Part shown: positions 1 to 10,373 of the stretch, piece after piece
Layout: each line of letters starts with the position of its first letter
Position numbering within the stretch: the first letter of the stretch is position 1
Origin: Oscillospiraceae bacterium
GTDB taxonomy: Bacteria > Bacillota > Clostridia > Oscillospirales > Ruminococcaceae
Direction: 5' to 3'
DNA length: 64,000 bases
Assembly (NCBI GenBank): GCA_028720105.1
Contig: JAQYLI010000034.1
Coordinates: 23,587-87,586 of the forward strand
The notes under the pieces: generated by a model
What the model was told of the DNA's origin: nothing
What the model saw: only the letters and a program-made list of their open reading frames with translations
The model's database searches: none
Made by a program: the position numbers and the translations under genes

Positions 1-226
1 CATTTTCCGCATTCTCGCCCTTTATAACTTCGGTGATGAAAAAGTCGGTGTTCTGACGGGTCTCAAGGTCACTGGCTGATGTGGCGTACCATGTTGAGCT
101 TGTGACCTTGTTGAGCTTTGAATAGCGGGCAAGACCCATTTCGATGTTGAATACTCCCACGCACAGCGCTATAGCTGCAATGCAGAGAAGCACACAGGCT
201 ACGATATAACGTTTTTTCAGTTTCAT
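1..226 (-). CDS. N-terminus of a membrane-anchored protein (partial, runs off the window)
   Basis: Reverse-strand reading MKLKKRYIVACVLLCIAAIALCVGVFNIEMGLARYSKLNK... with an N-terminal TM helix and an upstream gaggaa RBS; open to the window edge. Confidence 0.6.
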   Translation of the reverse strand, partial: MKLKKRYIVACVLLCIAAIALCVGVFNIEMGLARYSKLNKVTSSTWYATSASDLETRQNTDFFITEVIKGENAEN

Positions 227-363
227 TGCTTGATTTCCTCCTGTCATTCTATGAGGGCAGTCCCTTGCCCTTATTTCTTTCATTCCAATAAAAATTATAC
301 CATATAATTTTCCTATTGTCAAGCAGATGTGATAAAATTAGCAGGGGAAACCGGGCTTTGGCA

Positions 364-713
364 TTATACCGAAAAGCTGTCCATATCCTTTTGCAGCTCC
401 TCAAGAAAACGGCTGATATGATATCCGTCGGTGGCGGCGTGGTGGCAGGTTACAGACAGGGGCAAAAGCTTATTATCACCTTCTGTGAATATCCTGCCTG
501 CGGTCGCTTTCCTAGACCGGACTTATTCTATCTGTCGGCTTTGTCTACAGAACGATTAAGAATTAGTATTATTCCCTGCTCTTTGGTTTTCTGTCTCAGC
601 CTTGTGACGTCCACATTTACGGTTATGGAGTATCCCGTAGGCGCCATTTTTGAGAAGTACATAAATACCTCTCTGCGGGGATATGAAGCCATATCCAAAG
701 GTGTAAATATCAT
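364..713 (-). pseudogene. Chloramphenicol acetyltransferase (CAT) remnant, internally deleted
   Basis: N-terminal MIFTPLDMASYPRREVFMYFSKMAPTGYSITVNVDVT and C-terminal AGRIFTEGDNKLLPLSVTCHHAATDGYHISRFLEELQ (CAT HHxxxDGYH motif) in different frames with the middle missing. Confidence 0.75.
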
Positions 714-850
714 TTCATCGTCTCCTTTCGGTCTGATGATATGATAATAACACATAACTCCGGAAAAGTAAATAAACGCTCCGTAGAGAGACAAAAATCC
801 GCCCCCGACAAAACCTGACGGGAACGGAAATTATAATTTTAAGTTTAAGC

Positions 851-1936
851 TTAGTCTCCGAAAGAAATGCCAAGATCCTTTGCGGTAGTGACATAGTTGC
901 CCTCGGGGTCAACGAATTTTGTCTTGCCTGCCACCTCGCTGAGGGGATTTTCGCCTATCTTTGCGTTTATCATCGCAACGGAAACGCCGTACTTGCCTGC
1001 GTCAATGAGCTGAGCTGCTCTTACGCCAAATCTTGTGGCAAGGATCCTGTCGTAAGCCGAGGGGCTGCCGCCTCTGAGCATATGGCCGGGAACGCAGACT
1101 CTTGTCTCAATGCCCGTAGCCTTCTGTATCTGTACGGCAATGGAGTTTGTGGCAGTGGTAATTCCTGCCTCAAGACGAGCCTTTGCGCGCTCCTTTTTCT
1201 TGAGCTTGGCCTCTTCCTTGCTGTAAGCGCCCTCAGCAACGGCAACAATGGAAAATCTGTGACCGTTGTCCGCACGTTTCTGCATTGCCTGACAAATTTT
1301 ATCAATATCATAGGGTATCTCGGGAATGATAATTGCGTCCGCACCGCCTGCAACGCCCGAATAAAGGGTGAGCCAGCCTGCCTTGTTGCCCATTATCTCA
1401 ACCATAAGTATACGGCTGTGGGAAGCGGCTGTGGTGTGGAGCCTGTCGATAACGTCGGTGCCGATATCAACAGCCGTGTGGAAACCGAAGGTAACGTCCG
1501 TGCCGAAAATATCGTTGTCGATGGTCTTGGGAAGTCCGATTATGTTAAGACCTTCCTCGCTGAGAAGATTTGCCGTCTTATGAGTGCCGTTTCCTCCGAG
1601 AGTGAGCAGGCAGTCCAGCTTCTGCTTCTTGTAGGTGTCCTTCATAAGCTTTACCTTGTCGATGTTGTCCTCGCCTATGCTGGATATCATCTTAAAGGGC
1701 TGGCGCTTTGTGCCTAAGATAGTTCCGCCCTGGGTGAGTATTCCCGAAAATTCGGAAGGCTCCATTTCTCTGGCAATGTTGTTTATCAGACCGTAATAAC
1801 CGTTCTGGATTCCGACTATCTGCACGTTGTCAACGCCCATTTTCTCGTAGCACGCCTTTGCAATGCCTCTGATAGTAGCGTTAAGACCGGGGCAGTCGCC
1901 TCCGCTTGTAAGGATACCAATTCTTTTCTTAGCCAT
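851..1936 (-). CDS. pfkA: 6-phosphofructokinase (ATP/PPi specificity uncertain)
   Basis: GILTSGGDCPGLNATIRG, GGNGTHKTA, PKTIDND, GGxPSAYDR motifs. Confidence 0.9.
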   Translation of the reverse strand: MAKKRIGILTSGGDCPGLNATIRGIAKACYEKMGVDNVQIVGIQNGYYGLINNIAREMEPSEFSGILTQGGTILGTKRQPFKMISSIGEDNIDKVKLMKDTYKKQKLDCLLTLGGNGTHKTANLLSEEGLNIIGLPKTIDNDIFGTDVTFGFHTAVDIGTDVIDRLHTTAASHSRILMVEIMGNKAGWLTLYSGVAGGADAIIIPEIPYDIDKICQAMQKRADNGHRFSIVAVAEGAYSKEEAKLKKKERAKARLEAGITTATNSIAVQIQKATGIETRVCVPGHMLRGGSPSAYDRILATRFGVRAAQLIDAGKYGVSVAMINAKIGENPLSEVAGKTKFVDPEGNYVTTAKDLGISFGD

Positions 1937-1978
1937 TTTATGACCCTTCCTTTCCCGAGAATTTTGAGGGGATATTAT

Positions 1979-4315
1979 TTATACAGTTGTCATAGGCTTT
2001 GACTGTCTTGCGCGCAAAAATTCCTCAAATCTGTCCGCAGGCATAGGCTTTCCGAAGAAATAGCCCTGAGCATAATCGCAGCCGGATTTTTTGAGTATCT
2101 CGCCCTGTCCCACAGTTTCAATGCCCTCTGCAATGGTCTCTATCTTCTTGGACTTTGCGATACGGATAACCGCAGAAACTATCTCTCGTGAAATTTCGTC
2201 CTCTTCAAGGTACATAATGAAAGAGCGGTCGAGCTTCAGAAGAGTAATAGGCAGTATCTGGATATAGCTGAGTGAGGAATATCCCGTTCCGAAATCGTCC
2301 ATAGAGAGCTTTACGCCCAGATCCTTTATTTCCTGCATCTGCATAACGGCGTGGTCGATATCCTTGAGCGCAAGGCTCTCGGTAAGCTCAACATCGAGGT
2401 ATTGGGGAGCAAGACCCGTTTCGCTAAGTGCGGTGCGGATAGTCTCGGTAACGTTTGTCTGATAGAAGTCGATAGCCGAGAGGTTTATGGAAACGGTCAC
2501 GGGAGCAAGTCCCATATCCTGCCACTGCTTGTTCTGGCGGCAGGCTTCAAAGAGCACAAATCTGCTTATCTGAGTAATGAGCATAGAATTTTCCGCAACG
2601 GGGATAAAATCGCTGGGAGGAACCACGGTGCCGTCGGGCTTTATCCAGCGGATAAGAGCCTCCATACCCATTACGGAGCCGTCCTCGAGGTTAATCTTAG
2701 GCTGATAATAAAGCACAAGCTCGTTGTTTTCGATAGCCTTTCCAAGCTCCTTTTCAATGGCGTTGCCTGCGATGATAGCGTCGTGGGCGTGGTTATCGAA
2801 GCGGAGAATAGAGCTTCTTGTGCCGTCTGAAAGGCTGAGAGCAAATTCGGCACGGTCAAGTACCTGAGCAAAGTCACCCATTCCGCCGTCGCTCATAAGG
2901 CAGTAGCCTGCGGAGCAGGTAATGTTCTGAGTCTCAAGACCCATACCGTTTATATTTGCAAGGTCAAGCTGAATACGCTTGATAAGCCGTATGGGAAGCT
3001 CCTCGTCTCCGGTGGCTTTTACCAGCAGAGCGAAGTTGTCGCCGCCTATCCTTGCGGTAAATCCGCCCTCTGTGAGGTTTGAAAGCAGCACAGCGGCTAT
3101 CTCCTTCAGGAGATGGTTTCCGTTTGTATATCCGCAGGTGTCGTTGATGATGTGGAAACTGTCGATATCCAGAACAATGACCCAGTAGTTAACATTCCGG
3201 TCGGCTCTTGTACATTCAAGTATCTCGTTGCCCATCATCATAAACTTGTTTCTGTTGTATATCTGGGTAACGTCGTCGATATACGCCATACGCTCGATAA
3301 CGAGATCCTTTTCCTTTTCGGCGGTGATGTCAAGGATAGCTCCGCCCACGTCCAGATTGCCGGAGTCGGGGGACTGATAGCGGAAATTGAACCAGTGATA
3401 ATCTCCGTCGGCAGCCTTTGCGCGGAAGTCAACGGAATGTATCTCGTCTCTGGAAAGACCCTCGGAAGCGTTTTTCATACCCGAAGCAAAGGTGTCGAAA
3501 ACCACTCTGTCCTTGGGATAGAAAGCTTCTCTTATTACCTCTCCCGAAACATATCCGCCCTCGGAAACTATGCCCAGCATTTCGCATAGCTGGTCGGAAA
3601 CATAATAGCGGCTGCTGCCCTGCTCCTTGAGGATAAGACCGATCTCGGAAAGATCCATCGAAAGAGCGTAACGCTTTTCTGACTCACTGAGCTTTCTTGA
3701 AGCGGCAATGACCTCCTGCTTCATTCTGTTAGTCTCGGTAAGGTTAGGACCTATGGACATAAGAACGCTGACGTCCTCTTTTCCGCCGATACCGCGCCTT
3801 GATATTGATGAAACTATAGACGTGTTCCAGACTGTACACACAGACGAGCCGTCTTTTGTCTGAATAAGAAATTCCTCATCGCGGCTGTTGATGATGCCCT
3901 GGAGATTTTCGGAAAATGCGTCGGGAGGAAGCACTTTTTTCATTATCTCGGGGTCGAGAAGCTCTTCCTCGGAATAGCCTGTGGTGCGGATAAAGGAGCT
4001 GTTGGCTCTTACAAAGCTGAAAGAGGTGTCCCAGAGAACCACCATGGAATTAAGCTGCTCCATAGTCTTCTCAAGGTTTTTAAGCTCCTTGAATTTGCTT
4101 GCACGGCTGTTGTGAATGAGTGCAACGGCACCTACTAACAGAGCCGCCGCAATAACATAGCATACTGCCGATATTGCCGCCGAGGCGCTGTCGGGATCCT
4201 TTTTTATAACATTTATAACAAGGCATATGGCAATAATGTTGATGATAACATAAGCAACAGCGAAAAGTATTTTTTCACCAATGCTCTGTCCGCTGCTCTT
4301 ACGCATAGGCTCCAC
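1979..4315 (-). CDS. Membrane PAS-GGDEF-EAL protein
   Basis: Two N-terminal TM segments, PAS-like regions, degenerate GGDEF (RIGGDNFALL), EAL domain (GMEALIRW, DDFGTGYSSLSYI). Confidence 0.9.
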   Translation of the reverse strand: MEPMRKSSGQSIGEKILFAVAYVIINIIAICLVINVIKKDPDSASAAISAVCYVIAAALLVGAVALIHNSRASKFKELKNLEKTMEQLNSMVVLWDTSFSFVRANSSFIRTTGYSEEELLDPEIMKKVLPPDAFSENLQGIINSRDEEFLIQTKDGSSVCTVWNTSIVSSISRRGIGGKEDVSVLMSIGPNLTETNRMKQEVIAASRKLSESEKRYALSMDLSEIGLILKEQGSSRYYVSDQLCEMLGIVSEGGYVSGEVIREAFYPKDRVVFDTFASGMKNASEGLSRDEIHSVDFRAKAADGDYHWFNFRYQSPDSGNLDVGGAILDITAEKEKDLVIERMAYIDDVTQIYNRNKFMMMGNEILECTRADRNVNYWVIVLDIDSFHIINDTCGYTNGNHLLKEIAAVLLSNLTEGGFTARIGGDNFALLVKATGDEELPIRLIKRIQLDLANINGMGLETQNITCSAGYCLMSDGGMGDFAQVLDRAEFALSLSDGTRSSILRFDNHAHDAIIAGNAIEKELGKAIENNELVLYYQPKINLEDGSVMGMEALIRWIKPDGTVVPPSDFIPVAENSMLITQISRFVLFEACRQNKQWQDMGLAPVTVSINLSAIDFYQTNVTETIRTALSETGLAPQYLDVELTESLALKDIDHAVMQMQEIKDLGVKLSMDDFGTGYSSLSYIQILPITLLKLDRSFIMYLEEDEISREIVSAVIRIAKSKKIETIAEGIETVGQGEILKKSGCDYAQGYFFGKPMPADRFEEFLRARQSKPMTTV

Positions 4316-4563
4316 CCCTTTCCCCCGTTACGGGAACTGTTTTTAGATATATCCGCACTGTGCGGAAAAAATTGCATAAATCATTAGAATAATTATACAA
4401 CAATTATGGCTGTTATGTCAATATGACAATGTGAATTATTTATTTGAAATCTGATAATATTTTGTAGCAGGTGTGAAAAACACCCATTTTTCATTGTAAA
4501 TTATGCTGAAAATACCGACGATATCGCCCCTGCAAAACTGCGTTTTACACAAAAACGGTATAA

Positions 4564-7500
4564 TTATTCTCCTGCCATTATCTCAACCGCACGCTGCATA
4601 ACCTCCACAGGCTTGTCGGCAGGAGTGAGCTTTACGGCTATATATGGCTTCTCTGAGGAGCCGTTTACCGACACCCTGCCCTTGAACTCAGCCACAAGCG
4701 CCTGTATCTGCTCCATAGTTGCAGAGCTTACGTATATCATCAGCACGTCTTTGCGCTGGGTTATCTCCTTTATGCCCGCTCTGCCCGCCATATTTCTGGT
4801 AAGAGCCACGGTGATAAGCCCCTGGATAGCCTTTGGAGGGTCGCCGTAGCGGTCGATGAACTCGTCAAGCAGGTCAAGGCTGTCCGACTTGGTGGAAACA
4901 GCCGCTATCTTGCGGTATGCGTCAAGTCTTCCCGACAGGCTCTCGATATAATCATCGGGAATGTGCGCCTCTATCTGCAGGTCAATAAGACATTCCTCAG
5001 GCGCTCTGGGCACAGGCTGACCCGTCTCCTCGGCAATGGCTTCATTAAGAAGCTGTAAATACATATCATATCCCACCGCTTCCATATGCCCGTGCTGCCG
5101 TCCTCCCAAAATCGAGCCTGCACCGCGTATCTCAAGGTCGCGCATAGCCACCCTGAAACCGCTGCCGAACTGGGTAAATTCCCTGATGGCGTCAAGCCTT
5201 TTTGAAGCCACCTCAGTAAGCACCTTTCCCCGTCTGAAAGTAAAATATGCAAATGCTCGGCGGTTCGAGCGTCCCACACGACCTCTCAGCTGATACAGCT
5301 GGGAAAGCCCTAAGTGGTCTGCGTCCTCGATGATAAGAGTGTTTACATTGGGCACGTCCACGCCCGTCTCGATAATGGTGGTGCATACAAGTATATCAAT
5401 CTCGTGTTCTACCAGCTCCGTCCATATGTCCGAAAGTCTTTCCTCGGAAAGCTGACCGTGAGCCACTGCAATTCGTGCGTCGGGGATAAGCTCCGCAAGC
5501 TTAGCGGCAGTACCCTCAATTGTCTCCACACGGTTGTGAATGTAGTAGACCTGTCCGCCGCGTCTCAGCTCCTTGGTTATCGCCTGAACGATAACGCCCA
5601 TATTATGCTCGATAACATAGGTCTGAACGGGATATCTGTCCACAGGCGGCTCCTCGATAACGCTCATATCACGAATGCCGCTCATAGCCATATTAAGCGT
5701 TCTCGGAATAGGCGTAGCCGACAGCATAAGCACGTCCACACCCGCAAACGCCTCCTTGAACCGCTCCTTGTGAGCCACGCCGAACCGCTGCTCCTCGTCA
5801 ATAATGGCAAGTCCTAAGTCCTTGAAAACAACATCCTTCTGCACAAGGCGATGTGTGCCGATGACCATATCAACAGTGCCAGCTTTAAGCTGCTTTAAAA
5901 TTTCCTCCTGCTGCTTTTTTGAGCGAAATCTTGAAAGCAGTTCTATCTTAAAGGGGAAATGCTCGAAACGCTTTACCGCACTCTGAAAATGCTGCCACGC
6001 AAGCACCGTTGTGGGCACAAGAATTGCGCACTGTTTTCCGTCAAGCATACATTTGAATGCCGCACGAAATGCCACCTCAGTCTTTCCGAAGCCCACATCT
6101 CCGCAGAGGAGTCTGTCCATAGGAACAGGCTTCATCATATCCTGCTTAATTTCCTCAATGCAGCGAAGCTGGTCATCGGTCTCGGTGTAATCAAATCTCG
6201 CCTCAAAATCCTGCTGCCAGTCGTTGTCCTCGGAGAATGCAAATCCCTTTGTCTGAGCGCGCTTTGCATAAAGGGCAATAAGCTCGTCAGCCATATCCTT
6301 GACAGCCTTCTTGACCCTGGAACGGGTCTTCTGCCACTCGTTTGAGGAAAGCTTATTGAGCTTCACACCCGTATCGTCACGGGGACCTATATACCTTGAA
6401 ATAAGGTCCATCTGAGTAACGGGAACGTAAAGCACGTCCGTACCCGCATATTTTATGGTAATATAATCCTTAGTAATGCCCTCAAGCTCAAGCTTGCGAA
6501 TGCCCTCAAACCTGCCTATTCCGTGAAGCGCGTGAACCACAAGGTCGCCGGGAGTAATGTCCGCAAGGGACTTTATCTCCTCGCCCTTTTTCTTTTTCCG
6601 AAGCTTCCGCTTTGAGGTCATAGCCCTCGCCTGAGTGATAAGCGCAGTCTTTATGTCGGGATAATCATAGCCCGAGGAAAGACAGCCCGTTGTAAGGAGC
6701 GCCCGTCCCTTTGTAAGAACGCTGTCAGCGTTCATAATGTCGCAGGGAATGCCCTCGTCTCTCAAATCGTCGGCAATGATAGGCAATGTCTTTTCCGAGC
6801 CTGCAAGGACTACCACCGAGTAGTTGCGGTTAATAAGCGAGCGCAGGTCTTCCGTAAGCTGACGTATCTCACCGCCCCAGGGCGCAGTCTGATAAGCCGT
6901 AAGGGACAAAAGCTTCTTGCACCGCAGGTCATTTGTGCGCAAAAAAGAATCCATAAGCACGCAGGGAAACTCCTGCGCCCTCTGTGAAATGACCTCAAAG
7001 CCCTCCATATAGCCCTCAAGACCTCTGCAAAGTTCTCCCTCTTCAAGAAGTATCTTAATGTCCTCCCCGTGCTGAGAAACAACTCCCTTAGCCCTTTCGC
7101 AGCAGCTATGGTATTCGCTGAACAGCACACAGCTTTCCTTTTTCAGATAATCGAAAATAAGGGCAGGCTTTTCGTATGCGATTGTGATGTACTTGTCAAT
7201 GTTTGCAAGGGTAAGACCGTTTAAAGCCGCATCTGCATCCTTTGTGAGATTAGCCTTTACAGTCTCAGCTCTCTTTCCTCTTACGGAAGAAGTAAGCTTA
7301 TTTATCCTCTCCGCAAGCTCCTCGGGACTGTCGAAAAGGACTTCCGAGGCAGGAGGGATAACCAGCCTGTCAATGCTTTCGGTGCGGCGCTGAGTTTCGG
7401 GGTCAAAGTAGGAAAATGCGTCTATCTCGTCGTCCCAAAGCTCCATTCTCACGGGAGCCTTTTCCTGAACGGGATAAATGTCCGCAATGGAGCCGCGCAC

Positions 7501-8058
7501 CGAAAACTGTGAAGGGCTTTCCACCTTGTCACAGCGTGTGTAGCCTGCTCTCACAAGTCTTTGTGTAAGAGCAGGCAGGTCAACGGGATTTTCTCTTGAT
7601 AAAACTATGGTGTTGTCCGAAAGAGCCTTTGGGGGAATGGTTTTCTGCATTACCGCCTCAGCAGAAGCGCAGACTATTCTGCAAGACCCGTCAAGTATGC
7701 GGGTAAGCACACCCAGCCGCCTGTGCTCATATTCCCTTGAAACGCTGTCCACCCTTGCAAGGGTAATGTCCTTTGCAGGGTATACATATGCAAGGGTGTC
7801 TCCATAAAGCTCGTTTATGTCGTCGCATATCTTCTTTGCGCCCGCTTCGTCATCGGCAATAAGAAGAAGGGGCACATTTTTCTCACCGTACAGCGCGTCG
7901 CTTATGAGCATAGCAAGCTGTGACTTGTGAACGGAGGAAAGTCCCGATACGGCTAAAGGGGAATATCCTCTTGATAGAGTTTCACAGATATCTCTGATAT
8001 CGCCCTGTTCTGCAAGGACGGGTCTTATTTTCCCGAAAAGGGAGCTACTATTATTCAT
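4564..8058 (-). CDS. mfd: Transcription-repair coupling factor Mfd
   Basis: 1164 aa; CarD-like RNAP-interaction domain, helicase motifs LLCGDVGFGKTEVAFRAAFK, DEEQRFGV, LSATPIPRTLNMA, QLRGRVGRS. Confidence 0.97.
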   Translation of the reverse strand: MNNSSSLFGKIRPVLAEQGDIRDICETLSRGYSPLAVSGLSSVHKSQLAMLISDALYGEKNVPLLLIADDEAGAKKICDDINELYGDTLAYVYPAKDITLARVDSVSREYEHRRLGVLTRILDGSCRIVCASAEAVMQKTIPPKALSDNTIVLSRENPVDLPALTQRLVRAGYTRCDKVESPSQFSVRGSIADIYPVQEKAPVRMELWDDEIDAFSYFDPETQRRTESIDRLVIPPASEVLFDSPEELAERINKLTSSVRGKRAETVKANLTKDADAALNGLTLANIDKYITIAYEKPALIFDYLKKESCVLFSEYHSCCERAKGVVSQHGEDIKILLEEGELCRGLEGYMEGFEVISQRAQEFPCVLMDSFLRTNDLRCKKLLSLTAYQTAPWGGEIRQLTEDLRSLINRNYSVVVLAGSEKTLPIIADDLRDEGIPCDIMNADSVLTKGRALLTTGCLSSGYDYPDIKTALITQARAMTSKRKLRKKKKGEEIKSLADITPGDLVVHALHGIGRFEGIRKLELEGITKDYITIKYAGTDVLYVPVTQMDLISRYIGPRDDTGVKLNKLSSNEWQKTRSRVKKAVKDMADELIALYAKRAQTKGFAFSEDNDWQQDFEARFDYTETDDQLRCIEEIKQDMMKPVPMDRLLCGDVGFGKTEVAFRAAFKCMLDGKQCAILVPTTVLAWQHFQSAVKRFEHFPFKIELLSRFRSKKQQEEILKQLKAGTVDMVIGTHRLVQKDVVFKDLGLAIIDEEQRFGVAHKERFKEAFAGVDVLMLSATPIPRTLNMAMSGIRDMSVIEEPPVDRYPVQTYVIEHNMGVIVQAITKELRRGGQVYYIHNRVETIEGTAAKLAELIPDARIAVAHGQLSEERLSDIWTELVEHEIDILVCTTIIETGVDVPNVNTLIIEDADHLGLSQLYQLRGRVGRSNRRAFAYFTFRRGKVLTEVASKRLDAIREFTQFGSGFRVAMRDLEIRGAGSILGGRQHGHMEAVGYDMYLQLLNEAIAEETGQPVPRAPEECLIDLQIEAHIPDDYIESLSGRLDAYRKIAAVSTKSDSLDLLDEFIDRYGDPPKAIQGLITVALTRNMAGRAGIKEITQRKDVLMIYVSSATMEQIQALVAEFKGRVSVNGSSEKPYIAVKLTPADKPVEVMQRAVEIMAGE

Positions 8059-8447
8059 TCCGATACCTCTGAGCCGCTGTTTCTTGCGGCAAATTTTCTG
8101 AAATCCTTAAACAATGATAACGCATACATTATTACATTAAGCCCTGCGATAACAAGGAACAGGGGAGACTTATCCCTCATATTCAGAGCATAAACGATGA
8201 TAAAAAGCCTTGTGACCGAATAGACAACCGATTTATCGTCCTTCATCTTGCCCGTAAGGCAGAAAACGGCAGAAATAATGTCGGCGGCAGCAAATGCAGC
8301 CGAGGAAAGTATGAGCGCCGCTCCGTTTGAGGTGAGAGTGTGTACGGACAAAATTATGTCCGCCGAGTAAATGCAAACAACGAGTAAAAGAGCAAGAGAC
8401 GATACCACTGCTCCTGCAAAAAATAAAACATTCTTCTTCATAATCAA
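8055..8447 (-). CDS. Small membrane protein
   Basis: 130 aa with 4 predicted hydrophobic segments; overlaps the mfd start. Confidence 0.6.
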   Translation of the reverse strand: MIMKKNVLFFAGAVVSSLALLLVVCIYSADIILSVHTLTSNGAALILSSAAFAAADIISAVFCLTGKMKDDKSVVYSVTRLFIIVYALNMRDKSPLFLVIAGLNVIMYALSLFKDFRKFAARNSGSEVSE

Positions 8448-8458
8448 TCATATCCGTT

Positions 8459-9094
8459 TCAACTGTTGTAAAGATTCATAGCCTTGTCGATGTTGCCGCC
8501 TACTATATGCTCAATAGCGGCGCAGGCGTTGTCTGTTGCCTCGTGGAGCTTGGGAATGTCCTCCGAGGGGAAATTTCCAAGCACCCAGTTTGCCAGGTCA
8601 TAGTCCTTTGAGGGCTTCTGACCCACGCCTATCTTCACACGGGGAAAATCCTGAGAGCCTGTGAGGTAGATAATGGATTTTATGCCGTTGTGACCGCCGT
8701 CCGAGCCTTTGCGGCGTATGCGTATCTTGCCCGGCTCAAGACTTATATCGTCATAACATATTATCACGTTTTCGATAGGAATTTTGTAAAAATTCATCGC
8801 CTCCACAATGGCCTCGCCGCTGTTGTTCATAAAGGTGGAGGGTTTCATCACAAGGCACCGCTTTCCCGCTATCACGGTATCTGCGGTAAGGGATTTGAAT
8901 TTCAGCCTTTTTATCTCAAAGCTGTGTTTTGCGGCAAGGGTGTCCACCGTCATAAAGCCTGCGTTGTGACGGGTATTTTCATACTGCGCCCCGGGGTTTC
9001 CCAGCCCTGCGATTATATATTCAACAGGACCCGTCGGTTCGGGTGTCTTGTTTTTATTTATTTGATCGAAAATATCGAAAATGCTCATTATCAA
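8459..9094 (-). CDS. pth: Peptidyl-tRNA hydrolase
   Basis: IIAGLGNPGAQYENTRHNAGF, MKPSTFMNNSGEAI, GGHNGIKSI. Confidence 0.97.
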   Translation of the reverse strand: MIMSIFDIFDQINKNKTPEPTGPVEYIIAGLGNPGAQYENTRHNAGFMTVDTLAAKHSFEIKRLKFKSLTADTVIAGKRCLVMKPSTFMNNSGEAIVEAMNFYKIPIENVIICYDDISLEPGKIRIRRKGSDGGHNGIKSIIYLTGSQDFPRVKIGVGQKPSKDYDLANWVLGNFPSEDIPKLHEATDNACAAIEHIVGGNIDKAMNLYNS

Positions 9095-9350
9095 AAAGTC
9101 TCCTTAACACTTATAGGGCTTGCCGACTGTGCGGAAGCCCCGTTGTATTATATTATAGCACATTAGTACCATTTTGTCAATGTCAAATAGAACAAAAGTT
9201 GCATAAAATAAAAAATTCGTATAAGTGTACAAAAATCAATTGCCGTATTTATTGATATTTTACATATAAATATATCCCAAAAATCGGGGCTGCTGCCGAA
9301 TATGCACCAGCCCCGTAAGATGTATGGAGATACGCCGAATTACTCAGCGA

Positions 9351-10313
9351 TCAGTTGTTAAAAAGGGGAGAGATAGGGCTGTCCTCGTAAATTCTCTGGA
9401 TAGCCTGAGCGAATACGGGAGCAACGGGAAGAACGGTGATCTTGTCGATCTTCTTCTCCTCGGGAAGAGCGATGGTATCAAGCAGAACGACCTCCTTGAT
9501 AACGCTGTCCCGGATACGCTGGATAGCGGGACCGGAAAGAACGCCGTGAGTTGCGCAGGCGGTAACGGACTTTGCTCCGCCCTTTTCCATAATTGCCTTT
9601 GCAGCATTGCAGAGTGTGCCTGCAGTGTCTATCATATCGTCAACAAGGATAACGTCCTTGTCCTTCACATCACCGATGATGTTCATTACCTCGCATACGT
9701 TTGCCTTCTGACGGCGCTTGTCAACAATGGCAAGAGGAGCGTCAAACTTAGCGGCAAAGTTTCTTGCTCTTGTTACGGAGCCAAGGTCGGGAGATACAAC
9801 AACGGTATTGTCTCTTATATCCTTGAACTTCTCAACGAAGTAGGGAACAAGGATAGGCACGCCCAGAAGATGATCTACGGGGATATTGAAGAAGCCCTGT
9901 ATCTGAGCGCAGTGAAGGTCCATAGAAAGAACTCTGTCAGCGCCCGCAACGGTAAGAAGGTCTGCAACCAGCTTTGCGGAAATGGGGTCTCTTGCCTTAG
10001 CCTTTCTGTCCTGACGGGCATAGCCCATATAGGGGATAACGGCGGTGATGCGGCCTGCGGAGGCTCTCTTGAATGCATCGATCATAATGAGAAGTTCCAT
10101 CATATTGTCGTTTACGGGAGTGCTTGTGGACTGCACAACGAAAACGTCGGAGCCTCTTACGCTCTCCTTGATGGAAACGCTGATCTCGCCGTCGGAAAAT
10201 GTTACCACCTCAGACTGACCCAGGGGCTTGCCAAGCTCCCTTGCGATCTCTTCGGCAACCTTGGGATTGGAGTTTGCAGTAAAGATCTTGATATCCTTGC
10301 CGTGAATATTCAT
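9351..10313 (-). CDS. prs: Ribose-phosphate pyrophosphokinase
   Basis: SDGEISV, YARQDRKAKARDPISAKLVADLL, VILVDDMIDTAGTL. Confidence 0.97.
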   Translation of the reverse strand: MNIHGKDIKIFTANSNPKVAEEIARELGKPLGQSEVVTFSDGEISVSIKESVRGSDVFVVQSTSTPVNDNMMELLIMIDAFKRASAGRITAVIPYMGYARQDRKAKARDPISAKLVADLLTVAGADRVLSMDLHCAQIQGFFNIPVDHLLGVPILVPYFVEKFKDIRDNTVVVSPDLGSVTRARNFAAKFDAPLAIVDKRRQKANVCEVMNIIGDVKDKDVILVDDMIDTAGTLCNAAKAIMEKGGAKSVTACATHGVLSGPAIQRIRDSVIKEVVLLDTIALPEEKKIDKITVLPVAPVFAQAIQRIYEDSPISPLFNN

Positions 10314-10373
10314 TATTTCTTCTCCTTTATATAAATTTCCTAAAAAATGGACAAATTAAACCGACAGAAAAAA

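Noticed and set aside
9324-10334. 336-aa + strand ORF over prs
   Set aside because: Antisense artefact of prs, no domain
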